Notes: generated by a model not told the origin, from the letters alone. A DNA stretch of 64,000 bases from Morella rubra (GCA_003952965.2 CM025856.1:27991334-28055333), one strand, 5' to 3'. Shown: positions 37,171 to 49,990, counted from the stretch's first letter. Numbers and translations: made by a program.

Positions 37171-40100
37171 CTGCAAAAACACCACGTAGAAATTTAAGTT
37201 TCAGAAATAAATGACCTATATGTAGAAAGTGGGGAGAATAATGACAACTAAATAGTCCACCTTGACATGCGTGCTAGGAAAAGCAGAAGTTCGGAGAGTC
37301 TCCTGAGTTTCATCTGCCGGTTTTCTTCTAGGAACACTAAGAACAAGGGCAGCCTGGTCCCAAGTTGCTGCAGTTGCTGTGATGCGGTAACCACTGTCCC
37401 ACCTTCGATGAATACCTTCACTAGGATAGAGAAAATCTAGTTCCACAACCTGGAAAAGAAAAAGCACAATCATTTATGTTTCTGTGCCAACACATGGCTC
37501 GTAGTGAAATGCGATCCAGATAATCCAACAAAAACCTGGTCAGAAAATCCTGCACCGCGAGACATAACAATTGCCCATCTACTCCCAGCAGTGGCCATGG
37601 CAGTAACATAAAATCCCTCCCTCCATTTTTTGTTGATCCATTTGAATGGAAACGAATCGCTGACCTTATAAGACTGCTGTAAGTACTGTGTCCCTGAATT
37701 CCAGGAAGCACCATAAGTTAAGATTGGCAGATAAAAAAAAAAGTGTTAGAAATGTGTTTGCTTAAAAAAATTTGGACTGACCCTTTGACATTACAACTAA
37801 TGAACTCCCATTGTTAGCCCCAGCTATTGCACTGATGTAGTAATTCTTCTCCCATTGTTCCATGATCCATTCCTTCAGAGAGTAAAAAATAGACAAAGAT
37901 AAGTCTTTTGACTCATGCAAAGCTGAAATGCAGTAAGCATTAATATTAACATTTACATAGCATAAAAAAGGTATTAAAAAAAATGTAACGCAATCAACCA
38001 TTAAAGGTTGTTTCTCATAAACAACAGTTCCAGATGCAAAATAGAACAGATACAACCTTGTGGAGAAAGTAGGGTGAGAGTTCATGAACTTGAGCAGTGA
38101 AGCCAGTGCCGGCATCCATAATTAGGGCCCAAAGGTTTGAGCATGAAGCCACACTACTAATAAATAATCCATCTTCATTTCCTTTTTCAATATGTTGGGA
38201 GAGCCTTACATCTGCCACGTTATAGTGATATCTGTGTGGGAGATGAAAACATCAACCTCTCGTCTTATTATCACATGCTTGATGAGCTTAATGAGTAATT
38301 TCCACCTCATACCTTTGCTTCATTGGCCGACGAGCATTGTAAACACTAATCCATTGTGTTGCAGGCATCCCCATTCGAATCTTTTTCTTTGGTTGTTCAT
38401 CATCTTCCTCTTCCATGGTCAACCGTCCTCTCTTCTGCCCAACCTGACATATAAGCTTCACAATAGCACAGAGAAACATTTGTTACGTGATCTCAAGAGC
38501 AAGGGCTTGACAAAAGTAGAAGCACACGTTTTCAGCCCTGAAAATTTTCTGGAACACCAAGTCCAATCCTTAAAAATTTCATGTATCAAATTGGTCATTC
38601 TGTTCTCCAAAAAACTTCAGATCAGTTTTTTGCCCTATGCGCGATGCCATAAAAACAATGTCATCAATCAATTCAGTCATGTGATGTCAGTAGACAGTGT
38701 AAACGGGGAAAAACGAAATGAAGCTTTTTAGTGAACATGGAGACCCACATGATACATGAAATTGGCAAGGGACTCGCTTAAATTCAAGAGATTCTCAAAT
38801 TTATAAATGTAGAAAGGACACAACTTTCATGTTCAGTCAACAGTATAACACAATTAAAAGTACCTTCTGAGCACCATCAGTGTTTATTGGCCTGATAGCT
38901 GGATTTGGACCAACAATCCCATCGAACAGGGAGATATATTTTGCATAGTTAGGTTCTTCATCAAACTTCAAATTTACCACATACTCGACAAACTGTCGGA
39001 AAGGCTGAGGACAAAAGCAACACAGGGTTTCTGGGGAAGTGGCCATTTTCTTCTTGCATACAAGGAATCCTTTGTTTTCCCCCTAGAGAAAAACCATGTT
39101 AGAAGGAGAAACACAATGACATAAAACCTAACCCCACTGGATTTTGCAAATCAGGAACCTGATATCCTTGCCATGGCAAGCGACCTCGGAGGAGAAAAAT
39201 GAGCGTGTAAGCAAGAGATTCTAAGTCATCTCTTCTGCTACCAGTTCTACCAAGATGAGCATGCACACTAGCATACCGGACAGTTCCCCTGGAAAGATAA
39301 ACACAGACATGAGCAAGTCACGACAACCATAAAAGTTACACTAAGTGGACATATGGCTAAATGAACAGTTCTATTTTACCTGAAAACATCAGGACGCTGG
39401 TCATACTCAACATGCAAGCCAGTTGTACTGTCCCGCCACCTGGTGGCTGTAAGGTCAAGACATAAAAATAACAATTGAGGGGTAAGGAGCACGTCAAATT
39501 AACGAGCTACTAAAAAGATGTCGCATGAAGTTTAAGACATTTTAAAAACTTACCTAATCCAAGGTCCACAAGAAATAGCTTCTTCTCGTCAGGACTCCCA
39601 GGAGTCCCAAGCAAAAAATTTTCAGGCTTCACATCCCCGTGCACGTATCTGCCAATGGTAGCAGCAACAATATCAGACCCACACATACATTGCGTGGATG
39701 GGATACCACTCAAACACTGACCATTCTTTCTGAAGGACTAGCTAGCTTGATTAAGGGCAATAGATCTGTATTATTGTCTTGCATTGATTACTGTATTGAT
39801 GGGCCCTAGGAAGAGAATTAATTGTTCTTCGACCCTGATACCCTCATATTACTCACCACACCTCTGTCACAGGCAATAAAGAAGGGCCTACAAAACAGAA
39901 GGATGTAAGGGCGTCATGGAGATTCACATCTCCCATGTCCCATACCTATCCAATCTGATCCTCTAAGAAAAGGAAATCCTAGCATCAAAATCCGGGTCTA
40001 ATCTGTTCTCAAAGAATAGTCTATATTCCTTGTAAAGAACCAGAAAATAATCAGAAACAGCGAAAAAATGCTCACCCCCTTGAGTGCATCTTCTCTAATA

Positions 40101-43100
40101 TGGAGATAGCCTCGATGGCGATGCATGCAACCATGTCAATAGACATCCTGAAGTTAAAAAGAAAGAAGTAAACTTTTAAACAGGAAAAAATAGATTATTC
40201 TTGAACAAACATGAAGATCAAGGAATGCCATTAGTTTTAAAAGGAAGCTTACGTATGTGAGTTATTATTCCAAACGTCCCACAAACTTGGCCCAAGCATA
40301 TCCATGACCTGGAAGCAGTATAGAGTTATCTTACACATTCTACAACCAGAACTAAGAAACTGTGATATCAATACCACAAGATCAAAAGGAGCATATTAAA
40401 CTGAACAACATACCATGACATAGTAGTCGCCTTGCCGGCCCTTATAATGAACTCGTGGAACACCGTGACTGCCACCAAGTGCACTGCACAATGGTAGTTA
40501 AAAGTGACAGTTAAAACCATATGCATTTAGTTAGACTTCAAGTGACAAGGTAATGCACAAACAAACATATAACAAGAACTATAAGACTGCTGTAAGTACT
40601 GTGTCCCTGAATTCCAGGAAGCACCATAAGTTAAGATTGGCAGATAAAAAAAAAAGTGTTAGAAATGTGTTTGCTTAAAAAAATTTGGACTGACCCTTTG
40701 ACATTACAACTAATGAACTCCCATTGTTAGCCCCAGCTATTGCACTGATGTAGTAATTCTTCTCCCATTGTTCCATGATCCATTCCTTCAGAGAGTAAAA
40801 AATAGACAAAGATAAGTCTTTTGACTCATGCAAAGCTGAAATGCAGTAAGCATTAATATTAACATTTACATAGCATAAAAAAGGTATTAAAAAAAATGTA
40901 ACGCAATCAACCATTAAAGGTTGTTTCTCATAAACAACAGTTCCAGATGCAAAATAGAACAGATACAACCTTGTGGAGAAAGTAGGGTGAGAGTTCATGA
41001 ACTTGAGCAGTGAAGCCAGTGCCGGCATCCATAATTAGGGCCCAAAGGTTTGAGCATGAAGCCACACTACTAATAAATAATCCATCTTCATTTCCTTTTT
41101 CAATATGTTGGGAGAGCCTTACATCTGCCACGTTATAGTGATATCTGTGTGGGAGATGAAAACATCAACCTCTCGTCTTATTATCACATGCTTGATGAGC
41201 TTAATGAGTAATTTCCACCTCATACCTTTGCTTCATTGGCCGACGAGCATTGTAAACACTAATCCATTGTGTTGCAGGCATCCCCATTCGAATCTTTTTC
41301 TTTGGTTGTTCATCATCTTCCTCTTCCATGGTCAACCGTCCTCTCTTCTGCCCAACCTGACATATAAGCTTCACAATAGCACAGAGAAACATTTGTTACG
41401 TGATCTCAAGAGCAAGGGCTTGACAAAAGTAGAAGCACACGTTTTCAGCCCTGAAAATTTTCTGGAACACCAAGTCCAATCCTTAAAAATTTCATGTATC
41501 AAATTGGTCATTCTGTTCTCCAAAAAACTTCAGATCAGTTTTTTGCCCTATGCGCGATGCCATAAAAACAATGTCATCAATCAATTCAGTCATGTGATGT
41601 CAGTAGACAGTGTAAACGGGGAAAAACGAAATGAAGCTTTTTAGTGAACATGGAGACCCACATGATACATGAAATTGGCAAGGGACTCGCTTAAATTCAA
41701 GAGATTCTCAAATTTATAAATGTAGAAAGGACACAACTTTCATGTTCAGTCAACAGTATAACACAATTAAAAGTACCTTCTGAGCACCATCAGTGTTTAT
41801 TGGCCTGATAGCTGGATTTGGACCAACAATCCCATCGAACAGGGAGATATATTTTGCATAGTTAGGTTCTTCATCAAACTTCAAATTTACCACATACTCG
41901 ACAAACTGTCGGAAAGGCTGAGGACAAAAGCAACACAGGGTTTCTGGGGAAGTGGCCATTTTCTTCTTGCATACAAGGAATCCTTTGTTTTCCCCCTAGA
42001 GAAAAACCATGTTAGAAGGAGAAACACAATGACATAAAACCTAACCCCACTGGATTTTGCAAATCAGGAACCTGATATCCTTGCCATGGCAAGCGACCTC
42101 GGAGGAGAAAAATGAGCGTGTAAGCAAGAGATTCTAAGTCATCTCTTCTGCTACCAGTTCTACCAAGATGAGCATGCACACTAGCATACCGGACAGTTCC
42201 CCTGGAAAGATAAACACAGACATGAGCAAGTCACGACAACCATAAAAGTTACACTAAGTGGACATATGGCTAAATGAACAGTTCTATTTTACCTGAAAAC
42301 ATCAGGACGCTGGTCATACTCAACATGCAAGCCAGTTGTACTGTCCCGCCACCTGGTGGCTGTAAGGTCAAGACATAAAAATAACAATTGAGGGGTAAGG
42401 AGCACGTCAAATTAACGAGCTACTAAAAAGATGTCGCATGAAGTTTAAGACATTTTAAAAACTTACCTAATCCAAGGTCCACAAGAAATAGCTTCTTCTC
42501 GTCAGGACTCCCAGGAGTCCCAAGCAAAAAATTTTCAGGCTTCACATCCCCGTGCACGTATCTGCCAATGGTAGCAGCAACAATATCAGACCCACACATA
42601 CATTGCGTGGATGGGATACCACTCAAACACTGACCATTCTTTCTGAAGGACTAGCTAGCTTGATTAAGGGCAATAGATCTGTATTATTGTCTTGCATTGA
42701 TTACTGTATTGATGGGCCCTAGGAAGAGAATTAATTGTTCTTCGACCCTGATACCCTCATATTACTCACCACACCTCTGTCACAGGCAATAAAGAAGGGC
42801 CTACAAAACAGAAGGATGTAAGGGCGTCATGGAGATTCACATCTCCCATGTCCCATACCTATCCAATCTGATCCTCTAAGAAAAGGAAATCCTAGCATCA
42901 AAATCCGGGTCTAATCTGTTCTCAAAGAATAGTCTATATTCCTTGTAAAGAACCAGAAAATAATCAGAAACAGCGAAAAAATGCTCACCCCCTTGAGTGC
43001 ATCTTCTCTAATATGGAGATAGCCTCGATGGCGATGCATGCAACCATGTCAATAGACATCCTGAAGTTAAAAAGAAAGAAGTAAACTTTTAAACAGGAAA

Positions 43101-44776
43101 AAATAGATTATTCTTGAACAAACATGAAGATCAAGGAATGCCATTAGTTTTAAAAGGAAGCTTACGTATGTGAGTTATTATTCCAAACGTCCCACAAACT
43201 TGGCCCAAGCATATCCATGACCTGGAAGCAGTATAGAGTTATCTTACACATTCTACAACCAGAACTAAGAAACTGTGATATCAATACCACAAGATCAAAA
43301 GGAGCATATTAAACTGAACAACATACCATGACATAGTAGTCGCCTTGCCGGCCCTTATAATGAACTCGTGGAACACCGTGACTGCCACCAAGTGCACTGC
43401 ACAATGGTAGTTAAAAGTGACAGTTAAAACCATATGCATTTAGTTAGACTTCAAGTGACAAGGTAATGCACAAACAAACATATAACAAGAACTGATAGGG
43501 GCCTCACTTGTAAACTTGCCACTCATATGGCGGTCCATAATTACATCCTTTGCTACTTCTATGCTCAAATTTTAAAGCTACCTGCAAATTTTGAGAGATC
43601 ATGCAAACATGTTAACGAAAAAGAATCCAACATAATTAGTATGAGAGCATATACACCGTATAACAAGTATTCCATGCCTCTATAGCTCCCGGGCCCGTTC
43701 TTTCACTAGAACTAGTAGGACTAATGCGGCGACCAACATACACTTGTCCAAAACCTCCTTTCCCAAGTTTTTTGTCTATTCTGTACATTGGAGAACCACC
43801 AACTTGAACCTGTTGAAAAGGAACCAAACACTAAAATGAGTACTCAGAAACGCATATCATTATTACATGCAAGTTGTAACAAGGACGTGGAAATTACTGT
43901 TCTTCTCATTGCATTTCCTTGGTCAGTTTTGATTGGTTTAATAATAATCCAGGCAAACAAGCTCCCAACTGAAAAATGTTGCAATCGAACATAGACCATA
44001 AAAAAGAAAACTTAATGTTGTTGCATGTCACGTTCGCAATAGAGTCTGCCACCAATTTACAGGTTAACGGGGACGGGGACTATGGGAGGGGGTTCCTGGA
44101 AGTCTATTATCACTAAAAGCACACATGAACAGCCAATGCAATTATCAAGACCTTAAGTCCATTTCTCATCAAGGGACAAAAGGGCTGGGCTCTTTTCACT
44201 CGTTTATGTCTTTAACCACTCCGAAAATCAACAAAAGTTACGATATGAAAACAACAGAGGACACAAAAGCCACAAACAAAGTTCCCGTTCCTCCCCTTTC
44301 TCGTGCAAACAGAAAAAGAGTAAATTATCAAAAAACAAGAAGTACCAATCCTAAAAAAACAGAACAGAAAAAACAAAACAAAAACAAAACACCTTCTCAG
44401 GGAGAGGAGCGTTGCTGCCATCATCCTCGGCTGCCGCGCCCTTGTCGCCGCTCCGGCCGCCACCGCTATCGAACTCATCCATTGATCTTTCCTCAACTTC
44501 CTCTCTCAAAACCCTAATTGCTTCCTCTCCTACTATTTCTTGTGCCTTGTCCTTCGAGGACCTGGTCTCGATCACCTTGCGCCCTCTTCTCTTCGAAATA
44601 TTCCACTCGGCAACGCCGATCGCGTCCTTATTATTCCTCCGGTTCTGACCGGTTCCCCTCCTCTGGCGAGTTCGAACAGGTAACAGCTTATTATTGTTGT
44701 CAGGTTGCGGTTGCTGGGTAATCGGGTTGTGTTCAGGGTTGTTGGATGCCCGGTTCCTGCTACGCAGCTCAGGCAT
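37111..44776 (-). CDS. MLK: MUT9-like / casein-kinase-1-like Ser/Thr kinase, split by tandem duplication
   Basis: Plant MLK/PPK kinases act in the nucleus on histone H3 and on photoreceptor and clock components. Unduplicated exons: 44393-44776, 43678-43809, 43508-43581, then exons 4-13, then 37536-37693, 37261-37449 and 37111-37170. Exons 4-13 occur twice. Copy 2: 43327-43396, 43166-43221, 42989-43060, 42467-42561, 42293-42359, 42072-42201, 41777-41995, 41226-41368, 40970-41144, 40695-40785. Copy 1 is the same set minus 2913. One copy of each exon gives a consistent 704-residue protein: basic/acidic N-terminus, P-loop [16 protein letters not shown] lysine (K176), catalytic loop HGDVKPEN (D268), DLG (D291), and the long C-terminal MLK region. 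Splicing exon 13 of copy 2 to exon 4 of copy 1 would break the frame, so a normal mRNA needs one whole copy to be skipped. Confidence 0.9.
37668..40580. repeat. 2,913-bp direct tandem duplication, copy 1
   Basis: Carries MLK exons 4-13, their introns and the first 26 nt of exon 14 (minus-strand sense). It matches 40581-43493 at a constant offset of 2913; every open frame and every intron stretch I compared is identical. The junction has only a single shared T next to the break. Confidence 0.95.
40581..43493. repeat. 2,913-bp direct tandem duplication, copy 2
   Basis: Second copy, directly abutting the first. At its left edge exon 14 is cut after 26 nt (40581-40606) and runs straight into intron 3 of copy 1. 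Its right edge continues into unique intron 3 and exon 3. Confidence 0.95.
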
Positions 44777-44779
44777 CGT

Positions 44780-46060
44780 AAGAGTGATGGTCCATGAAGA
44801 TGAAGGAAAGCCCTTGTTGGTGATGTGGTGGTGGAAGATTCATGCAGCTTCTAGAATCTGGAAACGAATTTACTATGGGTTTGAGTATTGGAAAGGGTTT
44901 GCGATGCCAAGAGACAGAGATAGTGAGGCCTTCAGGTTTCGATGACAGCCAGGGAATTTGGAGATCTGTGGAGGGAAATTAAAAGCAGTTCGGATTCTAA
45001 TAGGCTTATATTCCAGGGAGCTGGAGGAGCTGGAGATAGAGGAACGGTTTCCTGAGTTTTCCTTAATTTTTTTTGTTTTCTTTATTTTTTCAATTCAGTG
45101 CTTTCTTTCTTTCCAATTTTGTTCTTATTCTTCTTCTTTTTTTCCTCCATTTTCAAGTTATACGAATTTCGTTTGTATACGAATTTTGTTTTTCAGTAGG
45201 ATTTTCAGTTTTAGGAAAATTGCCCTTGTTTTTCAGTAGAATTTTCTTTGAACTTGAATTCTTTCCGTGTGGGATGTCCCCAAAAAAAAAACCGATTAAA
45301 TACACATTTTATGTCGTCTATAGGAAATGAAAAGGAAACAGCAATGCACCTATCATGGAGGTCTACATTCCCACTTATATAGGATATGGTACTTACCAGA
45401 ATAAATATAATAATAATTATATATGATATAGTAATGCTCTACTATTTCCAGTGGATTTACATGCAGAGCCGATAGAAACATTTTGTTGGCAACAAACATA
45501 ATAATATTTCCATACGCAGAGGATGCTGAATACAAGAATGTTTGTTCGGTGGGACTTGTTAGAGCTGAATACACTCGGTTTATTTGGAACTTACGTGACG
45601 GTGAGGGAAAACCCTATTAGTTATTACGTCGGTTTAAGAATCTTCATCCTGGCCTTCGCCAAGACGCAATGCTAATTATTTCTTAAGTTTACATAAACTA
45701 TTAAGGATATACGAGAGAGGTTCAGAAATAAAAGCCCAATCCAAAGTCCAAGAAGACCCAAACTCCCTGAATGGGCCTCGAAAATATCCGTTGCTATGGG
45801 CTTCGACGGAAGATCGGTCCTCGTTGGACTCATCGACTCACGGACTACAAGAAGTTAAAAGGAGATGTTGTTTTTTATTTTTACGTCGGACAAGATTCGA
45901 TATTTTAAAAAGAAAAATATCTTTATATTCTCCGGCGCGTATCCATGAAACTGACATTTGGAATGTCCGAAGTGCTCTTTGAAAGCCACATTGTTTAATC
46001 GGTTATCTTCTGTGACTCACTTTGGACTCGGTTCTCTGTATCTTTCTCTCATACTCTCTC
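44780..46060. other. MLK upstream region and intergenic DNA
   Basis: Contains the presumed MLK promoter and 5' leader (pyrimidine-rich around 45050-45260) and the upstream region of the first LFS-like gene. Open frames here have low-complexity Phe/Ser-rich translations and no motifs. Confidence 0.55.
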
Positions 46061-46064
46061 CAGA

Positions 46065-46586
46065 ATGGAGCAGAATTCAGAGCCTAAATGGGAAGGCAAG
46101 GTCTCCGCAAGACTGAAAAATGCCACTGCAGACCAAATATGGCCTCTATACAAGGACTTCTTCAACTTCCACAAATGGTTCCACAGCCTGGCCACTTGCT
46201 ATGGCGTCCACGGCGCCAACGGTGAGCTTGGATCTGTCCGATACTGCGCCGGATTCTCAATCCCATCCAGCGGCGCTGACAATCCCCTCAGCTGGTCCAC
46301 GGAAAGGCTAACTGCCGTCGATGACGATGCACGTAGCTTAAGCTACGAGATAGTGGACAGCAATATCGGGTTCGAATCATATTTGTCGACGGTCAAGATT
46401 GTTCCGCAAGGAGAGGAAGGTCAAGATGGGTGCGTGATCGAGTGGTCTTTCACCGTTGATCCTGTGGAAGGGTGGGTACTGGGTGATTTGGTGAGGAAGT
46501 ACGAGACAGGCCTTCATCGCATGGCCCAGAGAATGGAGGATGCAGTCGGAAGCGAAATGGAAAGTAATTGGGTGTTGACATTGTAA
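46065..46586 (+). CDS. Lachrymatory-factor-synthase-like protein (START/Bet v1-like fold), paralogue 1
   Basis: Single-exon gene, 173 residues, in the polyketide cyclase/dehydrase and lipid-transport superfamily. Onion LFS converts 1-propenesulfenic acid to the tear factor; the role of homologues in other plants is mostly unknown. Family marks: PKWEGKVSARL at the N-terminus, QIWPLYKDFFNFHKW (about 24-38), GSVRYCAG (56-63), SWSTERL (76-82), LSYEIVDSNIGFESYLSTV (about 92-110), CVIEWSF (about 121-127) and the C-terminal amphipathic helix. R59 and E80 are in about the place of the onion catalytic Arg/Glu pair; this is inference. It has a tandem paralogue at 52620. I would not assume it makes the lachrymatory factor. 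Confidence 0.88.
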   Translation: MEQNSEPKWEGKVSARLKNATADQIWPLYKDFFNFHKWFHSLATCYGVHGANGELGSVRYCAGFSIPSSGADNPLSWSTERLTAVDDDARSLSYEIVDSNIGFESYLSTVKIVPQGEEGQDGCVIEWSFTVDPVEGWVLGDLVRKYETGLHRMAQRMEDAVGSEMESNWVLTL

Positions 46587-46764
46587 CCCAATAATTTGGG
46601 AGCTAACTTTCTTACGTCAGCCCATTTGCAGCCGAAGCAAAAATGTAATTTTTTAAAAGGAAAATAAACAAAATCTATGTTATATTTCAGTGGTTTCTGT
46701 TTTTCAGCCTTATGTGTCGTTGAGTTTTATTTTCTGGCTAATTTATAATATATGGGTTGCCGTT

Positions 46765-46845
46765 CGAGGAATAAAGTAATTGATGCTTGTAGAGCTTGAC
46801 ATTCGAGGAATAAAGTAATTGATGCTTGTAGAGCTTGACACCGTT
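46765..46845. repeat. Local direct duplication in LFS 3' region
   Basis: A 39-bp segment (GAGGAATAAAGTAATTGATG and onward to AGCTTGACA) occurs twice in a row. A single-copy version lies upstream of the second paralogue at about 52420-52460. Confidence 0.85.
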
Positions 46846-46864
46846 TCGAGGAGTTGAGTGGGGG

Positions 46865-47127
46865 GTCCCCTGCTTTTTCTGGTCTCGTTGATCAGATCTA
46901 TCCTGGTGAAACGCTACAGTTGGAAGCTGCAGTGGGTTCCCCGCCGGCAAAACCAAATGGCACACCAGATGGCCACTTGGGTTGCCTCTTCCCTTGCTTT
47001 TGGTTATTTTTCTGCTTCTGGTTTACTGTTGTCTGTTACCATGACGGATGATTCTTTGTCTCCCCCCGTTTTGTAATCTTCAAACGGTCGTTTTTCTTAA
47101 TGCATTTGCTTAGGAAAAAAAAAAAAA
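46865..47127 (+). mobile_element. 5'-truncated LINE fragment with poly(A)
   Basis: The open frame to 47076 has the C-terminal part of a non-LTR retrotransposon RNase H-like domain (LQWVPRRQNQMAHQMATWVA), then a short untranslated tail and 13 A. The flank repeats GTGGGGG at the left (46858-46864) and, beyond the later insertion, at 50384-50390, consistent with a target-site duplication. Only the last 260 bp of the element were inserted. Confidence 0.75.
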
Positions 47128-48084
47128 GGATAAAGTCAAAGTTAGCCCTATAAATTTGGACAAAAATTAAATCGGTACCCCTAAGTTTCAATTCAGCGAT
47201 TTGAGACCCATTTCTTTCAAAGCTCATCAATGTTAGCCCCCCGTCTAAATTCACGTTAAATCAAACGGTCTTGAGTCCACGTGCGTCTATTCTATCTGAA
47301 ATGACCAAGCTGCCCTTGATAAGTGAGTGCCCATTTACTTCTAATGCCCTTTGTTCTGTTGGAGGCCAAAAACCCTTTCTCGGCTGGAATTTTATTTTTT
47401 TTCCCCTCACCGAACTAGACCACTTCAACATATTTTGGCTCAACCCTTGCTCAGAGGAAGGCGAACACCAATTTCACCGAACTAGACCATTTCAACGTGT
47501 TTTGGCTCAACCCTTGCTTGGAGGAAGACGAACACCAATTTCCCCCTCACCGAACCAGATCTGCCACCAGTGAAGGCGATATCACTTCGCGATTTGGTCG
47601 TGCCCTAGACGAAGATCGAAGATCGAAGAAAATTTGTTGGCAAAGATTTATCCTTTATGATAAGCCATTAAACTGATACCCTCCCTCATATGATTTTACT
47701 GGAATTAATTTGATTTATGATTGCAAGTTTGGGGATTGGAATCTGGATTTTGCAGCAACTGGAACTTTTCACTTTGTAAGCATTTTAGATTTTGGATGTT
47801 GTGGAATGTTTCGGATGTTGGAAGGGTATTTATAGGCGTCTTATATGGTCCAAAAGTGATAGTATATTGCAACTTCTCTCTGGTGGCCACCTACAAACAC
47901 CTCGAGCTCAAACTCCATACAAAGAGGCCCCACCTACGGAGTTAATGGACACGCATCCCGCTAGGAAGAATACAAGACCACTATCTACCACCACCACTGT
48001 AGCTGCAACGGGGATTGCTTCTCGCATACGGATGCGGAGCTCAAGTAGATTGCAAGATTTGGATCACAAGTCAGCTCTACAAGC

Positions 48085-48285
48085 AAACCTGTGGTAATCG
48101 ACCTCACTGCTCCAAAAATAGGGGAGGGTGTATGGTGCTCTTGGGGACCCCCTGGTCGAGGAGGTGTTCAGTTTCGAGTGTCGCAGCCTCCTCCGGGTTT
48201 TAGACCATCAGACAAGGGTAAAGCTCCGGTTACAGAGCGTGAGGGAACAAAAGACAAAGGGAAGAAACCTCGGTGGCAGATATAG
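48085..48285 (+). pseudogene. Possible C-terminal tail of MULE-encoded protein
   Basis: An open frame with a Pro/Gly/Lys-rich, low-complexity translation that includes PPPGFRPSDKGKAPVTER. Such tails are common at the ends of plant MULE transposases, but no catalytic or SWIM motif is visible, so this is a weak assignment. Confidence 0.3.
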
Positions 48286-48514
48286 GATTTTTTGGTTCTT
48301 AGTCATGGCCCAATTGGGCAATATGTGTATTTTGTTGGCACTGGTTGGCTTTGAACTGTTAGTTGCTTGAACGCTGCACTAGTTGGGTTTGTATTTTGTT
48401 GGAAGTGAAGTTGCAATTGCACTGGTTGGGTCTATATTTTGATGACACTTGGTTGTATATATGAAGCTTATTGTGTATACCAGATGCCACTATCAAATTT
48501 GGCTATGAATTTGA

Positions 48515-48805
48515 AGTTTGTTTAAACAAGATCTGCATTATTGTAAGATTAGGAGATTTTGATGGTAATGAATTTGTTGGCAGTTATTTTCATAGCAATA
48601 AATTTAAAATTTGTTTAAACAGGATTGCATTATTGTAAGATTAGAAGATTTTGATGGCAATGAATTTGTTGGCAGCTATTTTCATTGCAATGACTTTGAA
48701 GTTTGTTTAAATTGTATCTGCATTATTGTAAGATTAGGAGATTTTGTTAGTAATCAATTAATTTGTTGGCAGCTTTTTTATGGCAATGAATTTGTTGGCA
48801 AGTAT
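48515..48805. repeat. About 97-bp tandem repeat inside the MULE
   Basis: Three units, each with GCATTATTGTAAGATTAG, GATTTTGATGG, AATGAATTTGTTGGCAG and TTTGTTTAAA; the third is diverged. Confidence 0.75.
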
Positions 48806-48910
48806 TTAAACAGGATCTACATAACCAATTATGAGTCACTCGCTACATACAAATTCAGATGGTTATTGACTAATAAAATGCAGAAATAAGACAATAAACA
48901 CCTCATGCAG

Positions 48911-49686
48911 CTAACATGAGCTTCGAAGGAATACACAACCCGGTACTGAATATATGAGAGCCAAAATTCCAAAAATAAGAAACAAGCAAAACATTAAACC
49001 AGCCCTATAACCACTAATCTTTACATCTGAAACCCTTCTCTCCATCTCAATCTCTAGTCGATGTTGCACTATCATAGCATCAATTTTGGCTCGATTTTGA
49101 ACATTCAAATCCTTAATTTGTAGGCGAACTGCTCAGACATATTTACAATCTCTGCTCGATGTTGCTCAGTCATGGCAACAATGAGTTGATTTTGTTGTCG
49201 GAGCTCTCTCTCAATTGATTCAGAAGCAGATTGTTCGCCAAGCGACTGCCCATGCATTGCTCGAAGTTGCCGAATAACCCTTCGTCCATACAAACACATC
49301 TTAGGATCTCTCATGCAAAATAATTGCAATGACCTCCATCCTGCCATTAAAATAGTCCCTACTAATTAATAAACATTACCACATACACATGCCAAATCTA
49401 GTAAACATTCGCAACCAATTAAAAAACATTACCATAGAACATAATCCTGTTTGATATTTATCGTAAACATTATCGTCCAATTATAGCTTAAAAAGCAACC
49501 AAATTCATCATTTACAAACAAAACACTAACCTTGAATTTCACACAACCCCAAAACCGTCTCCCAAAGTTTTCATCCGTAAAGGCAATAGTCGATTTTGCT
49601 CTCAGATCGCAATAACATTTTGGGCCTTCTGTAGAAGCTCCACTTTCACCACTTCCCGAGGTACCACTTATGTGTAATTCAGACAT
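48911..49686 (-). pseudogene. Broken GRF-type zinc-finger protein carried by the MULE
   Basis: Plant GRF-finger proteins of the At4g04775 type often travel with DNA transposons. Exon 1 (49531-49686) encodes a Ser/Gly leader and the first half of the finger (CYCDLRAK...GRRFWGC), with a clean GT donor. The next exon continues with HCNYFA, where the expected Trp codon has lost a base; DPKMC then follows in a shifted frame. Downstream are a coiled-coil stretch (RELRQQNQLIVAMTEQHRAE) and a hydrophobic C-terminal segment (LMFCLFLIFGILALIY). The frameshift makes it a pseudogene unless it is a sequencing error. Confidence 0.65.
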
Positions 49687-49759
49687 TACAAAGGCTGAAA
49701 AAATAAGCACTACCTTACTTTACTTGGCAGTATGCGGAAAAAGAACAAGATTAACAAAA

Positions 49760-49990
49760 TAACAACAAACAGAGACAAATAACAAAATGGAAAGAAATAA
49801 AACCAGTACACGAACAAGAACAAGAAAAACAAAACAACAAGAAACAAAGACAAATAACAAAATGGAAAGAAATAAAACCAGTACACGGGAAAACAACAAG
49901 AAAAACAAAACAATAACAAATGGTTGTTATTGGCTGACCCATATTGGGTCTTTCTTAAATGCCCAATTGAACGACAAAATGGAAAGAAAT
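49760..49990. repeat. About 73-bp A-rich tandem repeat inside the MULE
   Basis: Two good units and one partial, each with GACAAATAACAAAATGG, AAAGAAATAAAACCAGTACA and AACAAGAAAAACAAAAC. The six-frame translations here are repeat artefacts. Confidence 0.75.

Noticed and set aside
38192..38731. 179-codon plus-strand ORF, repeated at 41105-41644
   Set aside because: It overlaps kinase exons and introns on the other strand. It is longest by chance and is duplicated only because the 2.9-kb block is.
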